In this document: positions 12,673-25,843 of the stretch, piece by piece
How positions within the stretch are numbered: position 1 is the stretch's first letter
Layout: each line of letters begins with the position of its first letter
Assembly (NCBI RefSeq): GCF_032854445.1
Contig: NC_088307.1
Location: 19,606,017-19,670,016, forward strand
Source of the DNA: Liolophura sinensis
Lineage: Eukaryota > Mollusca > Polyplacophora > Chitonida > Chitonidae
Reading direction: 5' to 3'
DNA length: 64,000 bases
The notes under the pieces: generated by a model
What the model saw: the letters and a program-made list of their open reading frames with translations, nothing else
Database searches by the model: none
Told to the model about the DNA's origin: nothing
Translations under genes and position numbers: made by a program

Positions 12673-13995
12673 GCACTTGCTTTCCACTAATATGACGTAT
12701 GCCACACGTCGGAAAGTTCTCCAGTAGCTCGCCAGAGGTCGATGGTTTACAACGAGCATTCCGATTTTCTCCAGGCATGTTACTGGCCACAATAGTGAAA
12801 ATGACAAATTCTTAAGTAAGACGTGAAACACGAGTGAAAGAAAAGAATAAATAAAAATGAAAAGGATCATGCACACAATTGTGATTAGAGATCCTTAAAG
12901 CAACACGAATGGGGTTCAAGCTGTTTAAATGAAACAAACTCTAATCAAGCCATAAATTTTAGCGAACATGTGATGCGAACCCATGGCAAAATACACGTAC
13001 GCTATCAAAACAAGAAAAAGAGGAAAATGCATGAAAACAACAAGAATGTGGTTGGAGTAGCAGCCGATCAGTAAGATCAGCATGATAGGTCTGCATTGGA
13101 GCGTTCCGGTGGAGCACATCAATCATATTACACCCTCTCCCCCAACCCCCCGCCCTTAGTCTTTATTCCGCCGCCCGCTTCACCTCCGTCCACACCAGCC
13201 AGTCTAACCATCTGTACAAACGTCGATCTTATCTCGCCTGCGTTCCTCATTTTTGGGCACGCCGTTCTGCGTAACCCAACAACGTGGGGGAAACGATTCT
13301 GGAACGCACGCGCTGCTGGTGGTCGTGGGCCAAGCTCGCCTAACTCGACGTGAACCGATGCATATGTATAACCCGGTTTGACCTTGTTGGCCTGATGGCA
13401 GGAGAGGATACGTTGAGCGGGATGATGATTGGAAGCAGAGATGGCTGGATCGATACGAGCCTGTTATTCTGCAGGAATATATACACCATACCCGAGTTAC
13501 GCAGCTCGTAATTGCTGACGGAGAGTGCTGGGCACAATAAAAACCCAGATTGTCGTCTAAAGCCGAAACCGCAAGAACGGTCGCTTGTGTCTTTTGGTTA
13601 TTTGGTAACGCGTCATAAAACTATTCCATTCACATTACAGTGGCTTTCGTATTTTTAACGTAATTTGTACTTGTCGTGGTTATTAGGTCGCTTATGGGCT
13701 CCATTCCCATTTTTTCCTCCTTCTAATTTGAGCACACAGTTAATAAGTGAAAATGGCGCCGTTTTTTGTACCTGCTCAGACAAGGTCAGGCGCTGGAATC
13801 TTAAGAGCAGAGCCGCACTGTAATATAGTGGTAAGGTCCTTGAGTATGGCTTTAAACTAGAATCAAATAAATGCATAAAGTGACAAGGACTCAAAAAAAC
13901 TGGAAGATGTGTCCTGATTTGCATCACTTTCTGTTCAGCACATTTCGTAAATCCTCTACGTGCCAGTATACCAATGAAATCTATGAAATATACAG
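12673..13995. other. Unannotated DNA with a probable decayed SINE
   Basis: No gene recognised. 12690-12790 faintly resembles the middle of family A ('tcggaaagttctccagtagc'). Confidence 0.5.
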
Positions 13996-14009
13996 GTACA
14001 TAGAGACAC

Positions 14010-14228
14010 ACATGTACCTTTGTGGCCTGGTGGTTAGCGTGCTAACTTGTGAGTCCAGTTTGTACTGGCTTCCCTCGTACGTGGTCGTACGTGGTCGTAC
14101 GTGGGAAGGTCTTGCAGCAACCCGCGGAAGGTCGTAGGTTTCAACCTGGCCCTGTCCGGTTTTTTTCCTGCCATAATGCTGACCGCAGTCGTATAAGTAA
14201 ACGGCGTAAAACATAGATCAAGACACAT
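14010..14228 (+). repeat. Family A SINE
   Basis: Head 'tggcctggtggttagcgtgc'; body 'cgtgggaaggtcttgcagca'; 3' part 'ataatgctgaccgcagtcgt', followed by a tail that lacks the 'gaaatattcttgagt' segment. The motif 'cgtacgtggt' is repeated in tandem at 14076-14101. Confidence 0.88.
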
Positions 14229-14907
14229 AAAAATGGGTCTCCTAGTCAGGTTGTTTACTTGAGACTGTAATAAATGGAAAGTGAAACAACGGCAATTAAT
14301 TCTAGTATGTTGTGGTACTTGAAATGTATATACCATCTCTATATATGGCAGTTGTGTAGCTGTATTATAAATGAATATGACGTCACCATGGACGTAATGA
14401 CACATTCAGATATCATCTCCATTCACAATGGACGTGCACATGTATTTGCTAGAGGCGACAAAAATGAAGCTCCATATGCGAAATTACAAGCAACAATATC
14501 GATGGTAAATGTGTCAGTGTGTATCAACTCATCCTTCCTCAACGCTCATCCTCTTCCATCTTCTTTCCCAGCCTCCCCAGCCATATTTACCTTGTTATTA
14601 CTCTTATTAACAAACTAGGTTAACGCACTGGCTCGGTCACATGTGTATTTAAAACACTCCTGCTCGATATGGTTTACATATCTGTACGTCACAATTTCAC
14701 TCGTAACTTATGGTCGGTGGTTTTGACGCCGATTCGCAAACCTCCACCCCCCTCCCCCAAACACCGGTAAAACTGACGGTCATTGTATTTTGAGTGAAAA
14801 AACATTGAGTATGACGTTAAGTAAGAATCCAAACAGTAAATAAATAAACTTAATCGTGTACTAGAGTCGAGCAATGATGTCTAATACATTGGAATTAACA
14901 TTTTTTT
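14229..14907. other. Unannotated DNA
   Basis: No gene or repeat recognised; open frames are short. Confidence 0.5.
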
Positions 14908-15180
14908 TTACCTAATTCTGCTTAAGCCAGGGTGCTAGAAGGCGTGTAATTTGCTACTGTTTAAGTATGTACATGAACAGCTAGAATAAAACCCTAACTG
15001 AGGTAAATTGACAGAAGGCCGTGTTTCACAGGTTACGTGTGACAATTTGCAGTTATCACACTCTCGTCGCTGCTCTGGTTTTACTCTCTATACTGGAAGT
15101 CATTAACCTGTTGCGTGAGACCTTTCGTCAACTATCACTATGTCGTCTTTGTTCTGGTTTTACTCTCTTTTCTGAGAGTC
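14908..15180 (-). repeat. Family C interspersed repeat, inverted, with a partial second copy
   Basis: It reads in reverse: 'tctgcttaagccagggtgct', 'taaaaccctaactgaggtaa', 'cgtcgctgctctggttttac'. A second, shorter 5' end follows at about 15120-15180 ('ttctggttttactctctttt'). Confidence 0.82.
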
Positions 15181-15209
15181 TTTTATATTATAAGTAGTTA
15201 ATATGTATA

Positions 15210-15425
15210 TATTTATTTATTTCATTGGTGTTTTATTCAAGAATATTTCACTTATACGACGGCGGACAGCATTATGGTGGGACGAAGCCGGGCAGAGCCC
15301 GGGAGAAACCCACGATCATCCGCATGTTGTTGGCAGGCCTTTTCAGAAAGAAGGCAGGGTGAGTTGGACTTTAACCTACACCGACTGCATTGGCTTCTGG
15401 TTATTGCGCCGCTACAACCTCGTTT
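15210..15425 (-). repeat. Family A SINE, inverted
   Basis: The tail is at the left ('tatttatttatttcattggt'), then 'atttcacttatacgacggcg', 'cagcattatggtgggacgaa' and 'gagcccgggagaaacccacg'. The right end is diverged head sequence ('ggttattgcgccgctac'). Confidence 0.9.
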
Positions 15426-18400
15426 TAAAGTGCATTTGTGCCCTATGGCCAGTTGGTGTTTCGTTCGTGGTAACATTCATGGCTTTTGGGTTGGCTATTT
15501 TTTTTTTTTTTTTTTTACTCTCATGACAATTCGGTGTTTTTCGTCGGCCCTCGTCTCTTTCCGATTTACCCATGTTTTCCCAGCCTCCTTGCACAGGAGA
15601 GTGGCCGACAAGGGCACTAACCTCAGCGTACGTCTGCTTCCTCAACCATCTCGAGGCCATGATACCTGTGATATGTGTATGTACTATATGATCTGACAAA
15701 TGCAAACCTATACATTGTCACCGACTCTTTCGCGATGGTAGATCGCAAGGGGGAAAATGAACCAAAGGGCTGTAGATATATATAACGAGACCAGAAGTGA
15801 GACTGTGAATAAAACATGACCCTATTTCCAAGAGACATTCGATAACGTAATGTATAACACATTTACTAGCCTCAAGGGAGAATTATGAAGTTATGACAAA
15901 ATGGTTAGTGCAATATGATACAGAGATCTCGAATATTCTGATGGAGTGACAGACTGACAGATGGGATTCAGGGGACGATCAGCCCATTTTCAGTCTGCTG
16001 ACAGACTGGCTGCCAGCTGGACTGGCAACAGGAATCTGAACGGGTAGAAGGACGCGCTGAGAGACACGCAATTAAAAATATGGCCTAATAAACAGAGCAT
16101 ATGACCTGCATGAATGATCTAGCTTTACTCTTTTTAAATGTGTATTAAAGGATACATCATATGGTTTTAGGGAAAATGAAGACGATATGCCCCAAAAAAT
16201 TATTTAAAAAACTCATTTTTGAGGAATATGTTATATTTCTTTATCGCCCCTCTATTTTATGTATATATTCCGTCTGCTGTCGGAAATGTTCGGAAATGAC
16301 GTCATTGATAAACATATTGAGAATGCGGGACCAATTCGGGCTCTCCCTTCAAAAAAGTTGAGCTATCCCGTTCACGTCACCACAGCAGGCGAGGTAACTT
16401 TCAGACTGATCGCAGAGGACTTAGCGAAACTGTAGCATGAAGAAAGGTGCAAGGATTTTATGTACTTTTGTATCCTAGGGTATATGATATACCAAGAAAT
16501 AAAAAAATAGAAAAAAACAACGCTTCATGTATCCTTTAAAGTATATCATACAATAAATGATGACTGGTAGCAGTAATACCTGGAGTGCTTTCCGCGTTGT
16601 CAACGTCATGTGGACTAGTTTACATCATTGGAAATTTATTTCATTCGATAATCCTAATATGGTCAGCCTGTACATAAGCATAAGCATGACTTGATATAAG
16701 CAAGATCACTTGCTACAGTCCGTTTAAAACGATGTATCATTAGGAACTGAAATATGATTTTTACCGGAGTTTACCGGAAATAAACTTACCGGGAATATTT
16801 GAATACATTACTGAAAATAACGATGACACGCCTGGAAATGCATAATATATATTGGGCTATGCCTTTATTGTAAAACCGGCCTGACCAGTGACAGACAGAC
16901 GCACCAACCACGCAATCCCTCACTGCGAACTGAATGACGAGATGGACAGACGGACAGATGGACGAATTGACAGCTGTGCTTATGGACAGACTGGCAGACT
17001 TAACTCGTGTGGCCCTTTTCAACATAATTTGTTTGGGTTTTCAACGTGTGCCCATTTCCGTGCGTCATAAACGATATAGGCCACATAATTTCTTCGGTGC
17101 AAATTTTTATTCCTTACGTCCTCACAGATTGTAGGATGTTATGTTAGTGTAACCTGTATACATTCATCTGAATCACGATGTCGTCGATGTTGTTGCATCA
17201 AAGTTACACAGGCCTTATGTAACGTCTAACAACGACTGATCAAAAACCCACATCCCAACTGCTAGGATATGAAATTATATTCCTTCCGGCCCACCGTATA
17301 CATAAATTTATTTGCAAGTGTAATAGCATTATGCAATAGATCATATTGCTCTGTGTGTACGACTTCGAAAGATAATGTTAAGCCACATAAATGCAAAGCC
17401 CTTTGTAATGTGGGGAATGAGATTAAAAACGATTCGATTTCCCCATATATTTATGCCGCCTTGATAAAAACCACCCTACGCGATATGCGCTCACACATCG
17501 CTGTGCTGATTAGATTACTGTCACACACACGGACATAAATCAGCTGATGAACAGTGTACCGTTATACAGATGTAGTTTTTTGCAAACTCCAATCTTACAT
17601 TATCAAAACGATATTTTTATTCTTTTACGATATTCTATACGGTTCAAGAACTGCCAAACCAGGGATACAGTGTTTATGACTGTATAAAACAGTGCACTCG
17701 TGAAGACGAGTGAAATGGGATTATGAAATACCAGACGACTGCTGATTAAGTTGTGTCCATTAGTTTGTACCTCGAAAAATGGGCAATGTCATGGATTTCT
17801 ATCAGGGAGACGGCTAGGTATTTTACGACGTCACACTGTAATTAGCCAAGTGCAGTGGCTTTTTGACTCACAAGCTTTCACAGGATTTCGTTCCCTCGTG
17901 GAGGCATGGCAACTAAGCTACCGTGAACAAAGTTTGAGTGGTGTGTTAAACTCTTTCACGAAACAGACTTAAATCACACCTATTAAGCAGTAGATAGTTT
18001 GCATACGGTAACCTAAATCAGTAATGTGCTCATTAGACATTTTGGTCTAGATGTCCCAAGTCGTGAGTTCTCCTCTACCTCAGGCCATATATATCCGCTA
18101 AACTTTTTCATGCCGCACATGATATAATCAAATAACGATGACTAAATTTCAGTGTAGCATTGTTTGTTGTCAATTTCTGTGACCAGCGCTGCCAGAATAA
18201 ATGTAACAGCCTTCATTTGTCACAAAAAGTCCCGACTTGAATTTTGAACATTTTTGAGAAAATCTTGAAATCCTCATGAAGTTTCTTTTGTCTGAGCATC
18301 TACACTAGTACATATCCATTGCATGATTGGGTCATCGACTGATCTGTATTTCATTATTATTACAATGTGGCAGTCATACATCTAAGTTACATATTCAATA

Positions 18401-18839
18401 GTACAGTAGTGGCCTTCAGATTTCTCATTTCGTGTGATAAAAGCCGTCAAATTGTCAGATTGTTGTGCATGGATCTCTCCGTGAGTTAATGAGTGGCATG
18501 TTAAATAATTAGCATGGTATCAAACATATTTTACCTAATTATGATGCATTAAGTCGGGTGAAAATGATCAATGACTTCCGGTATGAAGATTCCTTCGCCG
18601 GATCCAGTGCACAAGCATGCATGGCTACTGCGCATGTCTCTACCTAGGTGACCTCAAGCTTCACCGAGTGAACTCAGCGTTGTGCCGAGTATCACGTGAC
18701 ACCTTGTAAGCCAATGGGCGTCGAGTAGAGTTTTCTCGTTTTTCGAGTGAGAATACGACAATATTTATTCTGCGACATATGTCGAATAGAATCAAGGGCC
18801 ACAAATAACAGGTCGACACATCCTCTAGACATCTAAATG
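15426..18839. other. Unannotated DNA
   Basis: No gene recognised. A 19-T tract lies at 15500-15518, and short GACAGA-type runs at 16880-16990. Open frames (for example 15274-15696 and 17269-17538) match no family I know. Confidence 0.5.
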
Positions 18840-19036
18840 GAAACTATTGGTTGGTCGCCCAGGTCAAAGGTTCGAATCCAGCCCTCACTGGTTTACCCCT
18901 TGGTTTTAGTTTGGATATTTTTTTCTCGGGTAAGTTGCTAGGTGCCATGGTTTCCTGTCGGTATTTTCCAGCCTAACCGCCATTTTATTACTGCAATATA
19001 TTTATGGAGTAGAGCGTAAAAATAAATAAATAAATG
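18838..19036 (+). repeat. Second tRNA-derived SINE type, with (AAAT)n tail
   Basis: It has a good B box ('aggttcgaatccagccctca'), a middle unlike family A, and ends in 'gagtagagcgtaaaaataaa' with an (AAAT)n tail. Only the tail end resembles family A. Confidence 0.65.
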
Positions 19037-19768
19037 TTCATAATAGTATTCAAATGAGCTCAAGTGACAATGTATCTTACAGAATTCTTCGAGCCCAAGG
19101 TAAAACAAGCGCAAATTCGCCCTATGACTTCCTCGTATAAGATTTTCAAACATTTAACCTACCGACAGAAATTGACCTATATATGTAATGGCCGATGTTA
19201 AAAGATAAGTTGTCCAAATTTTACAGACAATTTCATTTTTAATAATAAGGTGGTGTCAAGAGAGCTGCTCTTGTCATTTACAAAATCTGTTATTAGGAAG
19301 AAATAATCTGAAATGTCGTGAATCCAAATTAAATATATTTATAATTCTTTTGCCATCAACTGATTTCAAAAAGAAAAATGTTATCCATTTATAAAATTGA
19401 AATTTTCGATAAAGAATTCACAAGACTTTCTTGATGGAAAATAATTTGTAAGGAATTAAACTATACAAATTAATCAGTCAACCTCTGTATGAAATTTAAG
19501 CCCGCCTTCTTCTGAAATAAGTGCCAAAATAACTAATCATCAAACGATACAACTGTACTACATGTAGACCAATGTTTCAGACTTCCCCGTGGTTGTCGCG
19601 AGATTTTCATGAACGCGAATACCGTTTATTCAACGTCAACCGACAATGAACGCTTGAAATAGCGTTGTCTCATATATACTCTCAGCATTAACTCAACTAT
19701 CTGAGTTTGTTTCAAGTTGTGGATATAATCCAAAGGCCTTTTCACGGGATTCACTTTATCCAAACAAT

Positions 19769-19907
19769 TTATTTCTGTATTTCATTTGCACGACGGCGGC
19801 CAGCATTATGGTGGGAGGAAACCGGGCAGAGCCCTGGGGAAACCCATGATAATCCGCAGGTTTTTGCGAGGCCTTCTCACTTACGGCCGCAGAGGAAGCC
19901 GGCATGA
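19769..19907 (-). repeat. Family A SINE, inverted, 5'-truncated
   Basis: It reads 'atttgcacgacggcggccag', 'cattatggtgggaggaaacc', 'gggcagagccctggggaaac' and 'ccggcatgag'. It lacks the tRNA-like head. Confidence 0.88.
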
Positions 19908-22900
19908 GTTTTCTCCAGACAAGATTGCTGCTTAAAAATAAATTTCAGTATTTTCAAGAAATTATAAAAACGAGATTTTGTAAGCGAAGTGTCACTATCG
20001 ATCATGATGCATGACTTAAAAAGCGTCGATTGTCGAAAACATTTTGAAATGGTGTTCAAATACAATAACGTCGAAAAGTTTACTCCACATTGTCATTTAA
20101 TCATTAATATTGTGCTGGCCTGTCTCTGTCTGCCTGATCTCTAAACCTACATATATTCAATGGAAATTCATGAACTTTTGATGAGATGATCTTTTGGACT
20201 CACGCATGCGCATTGTAGCCTTTTCAGATCTAGCCTTGTAGTATCCTGAATATTTTACTAGCTTAATTTCCTTAAAACACTGTAGCTGTATTTCTGGCCA
20301 CCATATCCCTATCCAACACCTATATCCAAAGGAAATTGATTAATGTGGGTTGAGAAGATCTTTGCTTGGATTAAGATAGCTGTCTGTCTTAATCCCAGGT
20401 TCTTGTGACTCGTCTTTTGATATTTTCGGACATATTCTTGTATTAATTTGCATATTAATTACCTTAGTTTATGGCATTCTCGCCATTTTTGTCACGTCTT
20501 CATCTCAGAACCTATTAAATGGAAATGTGTGTAGTTTTGAAGAGATGACGATTGTGACTCTTAAAATTTGGTCTTTTCAAATCTGTACATAATTTAATTT
20601 TTAATTGTAATGTGTTAAAGTGTTCTAGGAGTTTTGTCCCTTTAAGAACCTGTTAAAGGGACATTTCTGAATTGTTGCTGAGATGGTCGTCTAAATCTGC
20701 GTGAAGTATGAAGAGCTTGGGAAAGCTTTAAGTCCTCTCAGATTTCATTTCTTTTTATTGTATATTCAGTATAAATCGGATAACCATGCAGGATTTTATA
20801 CAACGGTGCCTCGCCATAGAGTATAATAATGACGGCGGTGTGTGCTAAAATATGTAGAAAGATAATGATTGAAAAGGGTACATCAGAAAATCAACCAAAC
20901 CAATGTATACGACGGCGCGTAGCTATGGAACATAATAATGACAGCGGTGCGTGCTAAAATGTGTACAATGATCATAATTGAAACAGGGACAACAGATTCG
21001 AAGCTAATTGGTTGACAACAAAAAGAGGGGGTCTTTATAAATCTGTTGTTTTGTATGGTCACACATGGTGCAAACGGCTGGCATTATGTATATTTTACGG
21101 CACACAAAAGCAGCCAATCAGAGCGCATGTAAGGCATTTTTAACTTTTTTATTTTACAGCAGCCTATCAGATTCCGTTATTTTTCCTTAAGACATTTACG
21201 TAATCACAGTGAACTTTTAAAAGGTTTCTCTAATGTGAACCATTCAAAATCCACAAAGTTACAGATATCGTCACAAACTCTTTAAACTTGGAAGTCTATC
21301 TTAGGATAACTATATATTTACGGAATAATCATGGGGTAAGTTGAGTTTTCTGTAACATGTGGATCATTTTTCGCCCTTTAATATAAAATACGTGTGAATG
21401 ATATGGGTTTGTTTGTTCGCCACAGAAAATAAGAGTGTTTTAGTAATTGCACATATTGAATTACTGACGAAGGTACCTCTTTATTTTTACCAGCGTGTCT
21501 AAACAGGTGGATGCAGTTTGTCTTCTAAAAAAAAACGCGACATACAACAAGAAAGATAGACATTGTTTTTGTTTGTAGTAATTGTAAAGCTACATACAGT
21601 AATGAGTACAAGACAGGTGAACAATCCGTTATCTTTTAATAATGGATTCACAATTTCCGAATTTTCAATTTTTACTGTTTTTTTATGTTAATACATGTAG
21701 GCGGATGAAAAAGTAACGTTTCTTAAAAAAGAAGGAAAGGATATGTCAAGATATTATTGATGATACTTTTTCTGGTTAACGAAACGCCCTATTTCTTTTC
21801 GGCTCTACTGTAATCGTTGATTAAATTTAGCGTATAATAACTAATCTCATATTTTTAATAGATTATTTAGTTGTCGATTATTGTGGTGTGACAAGAAATT
21901 TGTCCTAAAGGTTAAAATGTGATTGTTGCATGGTAGACAAATGTCCAGGTACTTCAGTCAGTTCACGTGAATGGATTTTCAACTCCGAATAACAATTAAT
22001 TTGGTAGCAGCTTGAGTAACCGATTCCTATTGTCGCAAAATAGTAATAAAACCAATACCCCTCACCACCTTCACTGCAGCGTTCGACTTACCCTACCTTA
22101 CCCCTGTCCCATATCTCTACAAACCCCGCCCCCACCCTCCCAGATACGGATTTTGTTCTCTTAATGCTTAACATTTTGTATCAAATATTAACAGGGTATC
22201 ATGTATAGGTATCGTTGGATAGCTAGTCTGACATATGCAGAGAACATCTGTCGCCTTAGCGGTGAATGTTCCCTCATTGACAGCTGCTGTCATTGACTGA
22301 CGGTGACACACCGCCTCCGACAAAACGACCCATATTCCCTTGTTTCTCTCAGCAGGCATTCCTCGCTTAAATTAGTGTCATTGATAAACACACGTGCTGG
22401 GCTGTGGGATCAAAAACAAAACGAAAAAGGCAGTAAGCTCTAGCTGTTTCTTGTTGTCTGTGTCGGATCGACAGACACAAACACCAAACAATGCTGGGAT
22501 ACGGAGGACAATAACTGACGTCATGACCTCGTTTTAAATAATCGGTGAAACAGCCGATGTGATTGGCTGGCTCTCCGGGGCAGCGGGATTTGTCGATATT
22601 TTTCGCTGGCCCTGGAGAGTGCACAGCGGCTGTCAGTCGATATTAGCATAGGCAACACAAGACCATCATCCTGGCTGCATAATGTAGTAGGCCTTTGCTG
22701 GCTAAACCAAAGCCGCTGGCTGTATCAGAATAGGGGTTGATAAAACGCTGGGATTCCTCAACCCTATTTCAAGGCATCTACTCTTGACAGTTGCCCAGTT
22801 TTCCAGCTTCATCATGGATCGTATACCTTAAAAGTGGAATCGAATTCGTGGAATTCTCCAGGCAGTTATATTTGGGGAGGCCTCCCCTCTGTGAGATCGT

Positions 22901-23607
22901 GCTTTAGCCTTGATTCCGCACCGGACTGCTTCAAGATCGGGTGATTGCATGGTACACGGGACAACATACCGACTTTCGATTCAACAACGTTGTGAGACGA
23001 CTCACACACATATATAAATATACATTACGTTTTAGCCTCGACTATAACATCTGCTCCCGTGCGCAACGGTTATTTCATGAATTCCGGTGGATTATTTTTA
23101 CCTTAATTTTTTCCCTTCTCAGCACAGAAAAATGGATTTGTTGCGTGTCCAAGAGATAGACGGTTAAATAATGGATACCGACACGGTCAACATGGCAACG
23201 TACTGTCTTGAGAGTACCTCTAATTTGGTCAGGATCCGATGCGTCATCATAGGACAAGTGTATGCGTAGAAGAAGCGATATGTCGCAACTTACTGAACTC
23301 TAGACTGTTTATGTAAATATGTGTCTATGTACTCCGTAGACACTGTGAAATTCATGTGTGTGTGTGGTAACTGTGGTGAACATCGCTAAAAAACCTCAAC
23401 GAAACCCGAAACAGTTTCGAACCCGCGGCATGTGTATAATCGTTCACCCTCTTTAGAACGTATCATTTCGGGCGAAGTTCCCCCAACTCCCCCCATCAAA
23501 TCGCCAGGCGACGCCAGTTTAACACTGGTTGGGTGGGATTACTGGATACGTACTGTACTGAGTAACGCTTGTATCTACGTTCCTTATGCTTTTTTACTAA
23601 CGCCACA
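19908..23607. other. Region upstream of Cav2 exon 1
   Basis: No coding sequence recognised. A diverged direct duplication, about 107 bp apart, lies at 20803-20885 and 20910-20992 ('cataataatgacagcggtg' type). The Cav2 promoter and any 5' untranslated exon should lie here or further upstream, but I see no feature that fixes a transcription start. Confidence 0.5.
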
Positions 23608-23828
23608 ATGATGGATTCCTTTGGCAGAATTTCCACGTTTTCATCGGACGGCTGCGGGCGAGATGACGCCGACTATACCACCGGCGCTGACGGCTCGTTA
23701 CGTCACGTCGCCCGAAAGGCCGCCAATCTCAGTCTTCCCGGCGTCGGGCCAGCCAGCACTCGCTCTCTCTTCATCTTCAGCGAAGAAAACTTCATCCGCA
23801 AGTATGCAAAGATCATCATCGAATGGGG
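23608..23828 (+). CDS. Cav2: Cav2 calcium channel alpha-1 subunit, exon 1 (start codon and cytoplasmic N-terminus)
   Basis: This exon encodes the first 73 and two-thirds residues of the pore-forming subunit of a presynaptic-type voltage-gated Ca2+ channel. The last third, with 'SLFIFSEEN', 'IRKYAK' and 'IIIEW', is the cytoplasmic segment that leads into IS1 in Cav2 channels (human Cav2.1 has a closely similar stretch); Cav1 channels differ here. The earlier residues, starting MMDSFGRIST, are Ser/Gly/Asp-rich and match nothing I know, as is usual for this variable end. Two ATGs lie in tandem (23608 and 23611), and an in-frame TAA at 23563-23565 closes the frame upstream, so the first ATG is the likely start. 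The exon ends after two bases of a Gly codon (phase 2), and exon 2 supplies the third. No GT donor lies near the end of homology; the sequence there is a U12-type AT donor. Untranslated upstream exons cannot be excluded. Confidence 0.93.
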
Positions 23829-23837
23829 ATATCCTTT
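23829..23837 (+). promoter_or_regulatory. U12-type (AT-AC) 5' splice site of intron 1
   Basis: The sequence ATATCCTTT starts exactly where similarity to Cav2 proteins stops. It fits the minor-spliceosome 5' splice site consensus (ATATCCTT). No GT dinucleotide lies close to the end of homology; the next, at 23863, would insert residues no Cav2 protein has. Use of this site joins GG| to G| of exon 2 and gives the expected 'EWGPFEYM'. Confidence 0.9.
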
Positions 23838-25780
23838 TTGCCAAATTTCCCTTTTTTTCCAGGTGCATAGTTTTATACCTACATAGGTATGTATTACTTC
23901 AATGTGTCTATCTTTTTAAGTTTTATTTAGTCCTAACCTGTATTTAGAGGGTACTTGTTCTTCTTTTAATCGCATATATAGAAATGTATTCATGACGTAA
24001 TTCTGTATGATTAATTCTGCAATAATATACACCTGCATGATCATATTGAAAGTAAAGGCTTTTAGTTTCAATATGTTCTTGCAGGTGTGTATGATTATAT
24101 TGTTTAAATTTGTATTTGAAACTAGTTAAATATATGCTATAATTAATTACTGTACGTTACGGTAAAGGAAAGAATATATTATGAAGGAACATTAGGCTTC
24201 TATAGATATGGTTTATAAACATGTCTGTGCATGGTGATTAGCACTTCAATGGTACCCGGATATACTATTCATGAATATATGGGTAGATTTAGATACAAGT
24301 GTAAATACATTTTGATTGGTGAAATGTGGGAGTAGTACAAAAACGATTTAAGTTTAAAAAAAAAGTTTAATGCTTGATATTTCGTCCATGAAACGTTTAA
24401 CTTTTTCATCGACACCTTTCATCTATTAGACTATAAATGGTCATTAAGTGACAAAAGAAACGAAATTTTGCTGGCAATGTCAACAGCTTTCATATACAGA
24501 TTTAGTTTTTGGATGCAGTGCTGTCCATTGGCACTCTCGTGAAGTTCCCCTTGGGGACGTGCTGAATTGAAAGAATGCGTGTTGCTCTAAGATTTGTCAT
24601 CCAAAAATTCCGTCTATCATGACAGTGTTTTCAAGATGTTGTTTCTGTAATTTCCAACTACTGGTCTTTTTTCTTGTAGAGTGTGGCATGCATATGCAAA
24701 TATAACGTAAACAAGATCCAAATCCATACACAAAGGGGATGAGTGTTAAGTGGTCAAACAACATATAACTACAGCTATTCAGACGCATTTATATATACGT
24801 ACGTTTGAATTCAGCTCTATTGATTTCTAAACTACGCTCTTATATAAATTGAGAAGATAAAATTTTACAGATGAAAATTAAAAAGTTACAGATGAGCGGG
24901 GTACGTATTTGTCCGTACACTGTTATGAATGCATTTAAAGGTTTGGAAAACGCCAGCAACTCTTATTACGACACTGATGAATGATTTACAACCGTAATTT
25001 ACGTAACATTGATTATGTATTATTTGTGTACGTCGTGGCCTGGTATTCAGTATTAACGACCACATGTCAAATGCACAAATGTACAAACGTTATAATGTCA
25101 ATAATTCAGCATGGATAGTGAGATGAATGTATGGGAAGTTTGAATAGAGCTTGTCTGAAACAGAAATCAGTGGTGTTATCTGTCACTAGACACTGCACCC
25201 CCGTGTTTAAATGTGGCGGGAAGGAGAAACGAGGCTTCTATCGGCTCTAGAGCATCATTACACCTGTATGTTTGCCCTTGCCTGTATGTCGAAAGAATGC
25301 ATGCACTAAAAAAGTAATCTATTAATTATAATAGAAAGCCTGTTGTCTGAGTGATGCTAAAATGTGTTCTGCTATAGCAACAGATTATTCAGTTAAATGT
25401 AACATACATCGTCTATTAATTCAATATAAAGATTCCATTAGACTAAGGATCTTAGACTTAGATTCTTTTAGGATATTATGTTGAATATGTATAATGCAGT
25501 ATTACATTATCACAACAGAATTCAATCTAGCATTACACAGACAACAGACTTTCTGTTAAAATTAACAAATTATTTTTTAGTGTGCCGCGGTGCAAGCAAA
25601 TATCAAAAAGTACTGTCACATTCTCTTTTTTGTTGTTGTTGTTTTTCTGGGGAGAGGGTGTAATTAGTCTATTTGAAAAATTTTGGGCTTGTTCAACGCG
25701 CACGATACATAGCCAGTAGAGGGGCTTGGCATACAGTAAAGAGTGCACAGCAGAGAGAGATGTGTTCAAGTTACTATAGA

Positions 25781-25783
<3 letters not shown>
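23838..25783. other. Intron 1, unique AT-rich part
   Basis: No repeat family or exon recognised. 24040-24086 contains near-inverted copies of 'cctgcatgatcatattgaaa'. Confidence 0.5.

Positions 25784-25842
<59 letters not shown>
25784..25842. repeat. (TA)n microsatellite
   Basis: About 29 TA units without interruption. The Tyr-Ile open frame across it is an artefact. Confidence 0.97.

Positions 25843-25843
<1 letters not shown>

Noticed and set aside
15203-15696. Open frames of 107 and 140 residues
   Set aside because: They run through an inverted SINE and a poly-T tract.
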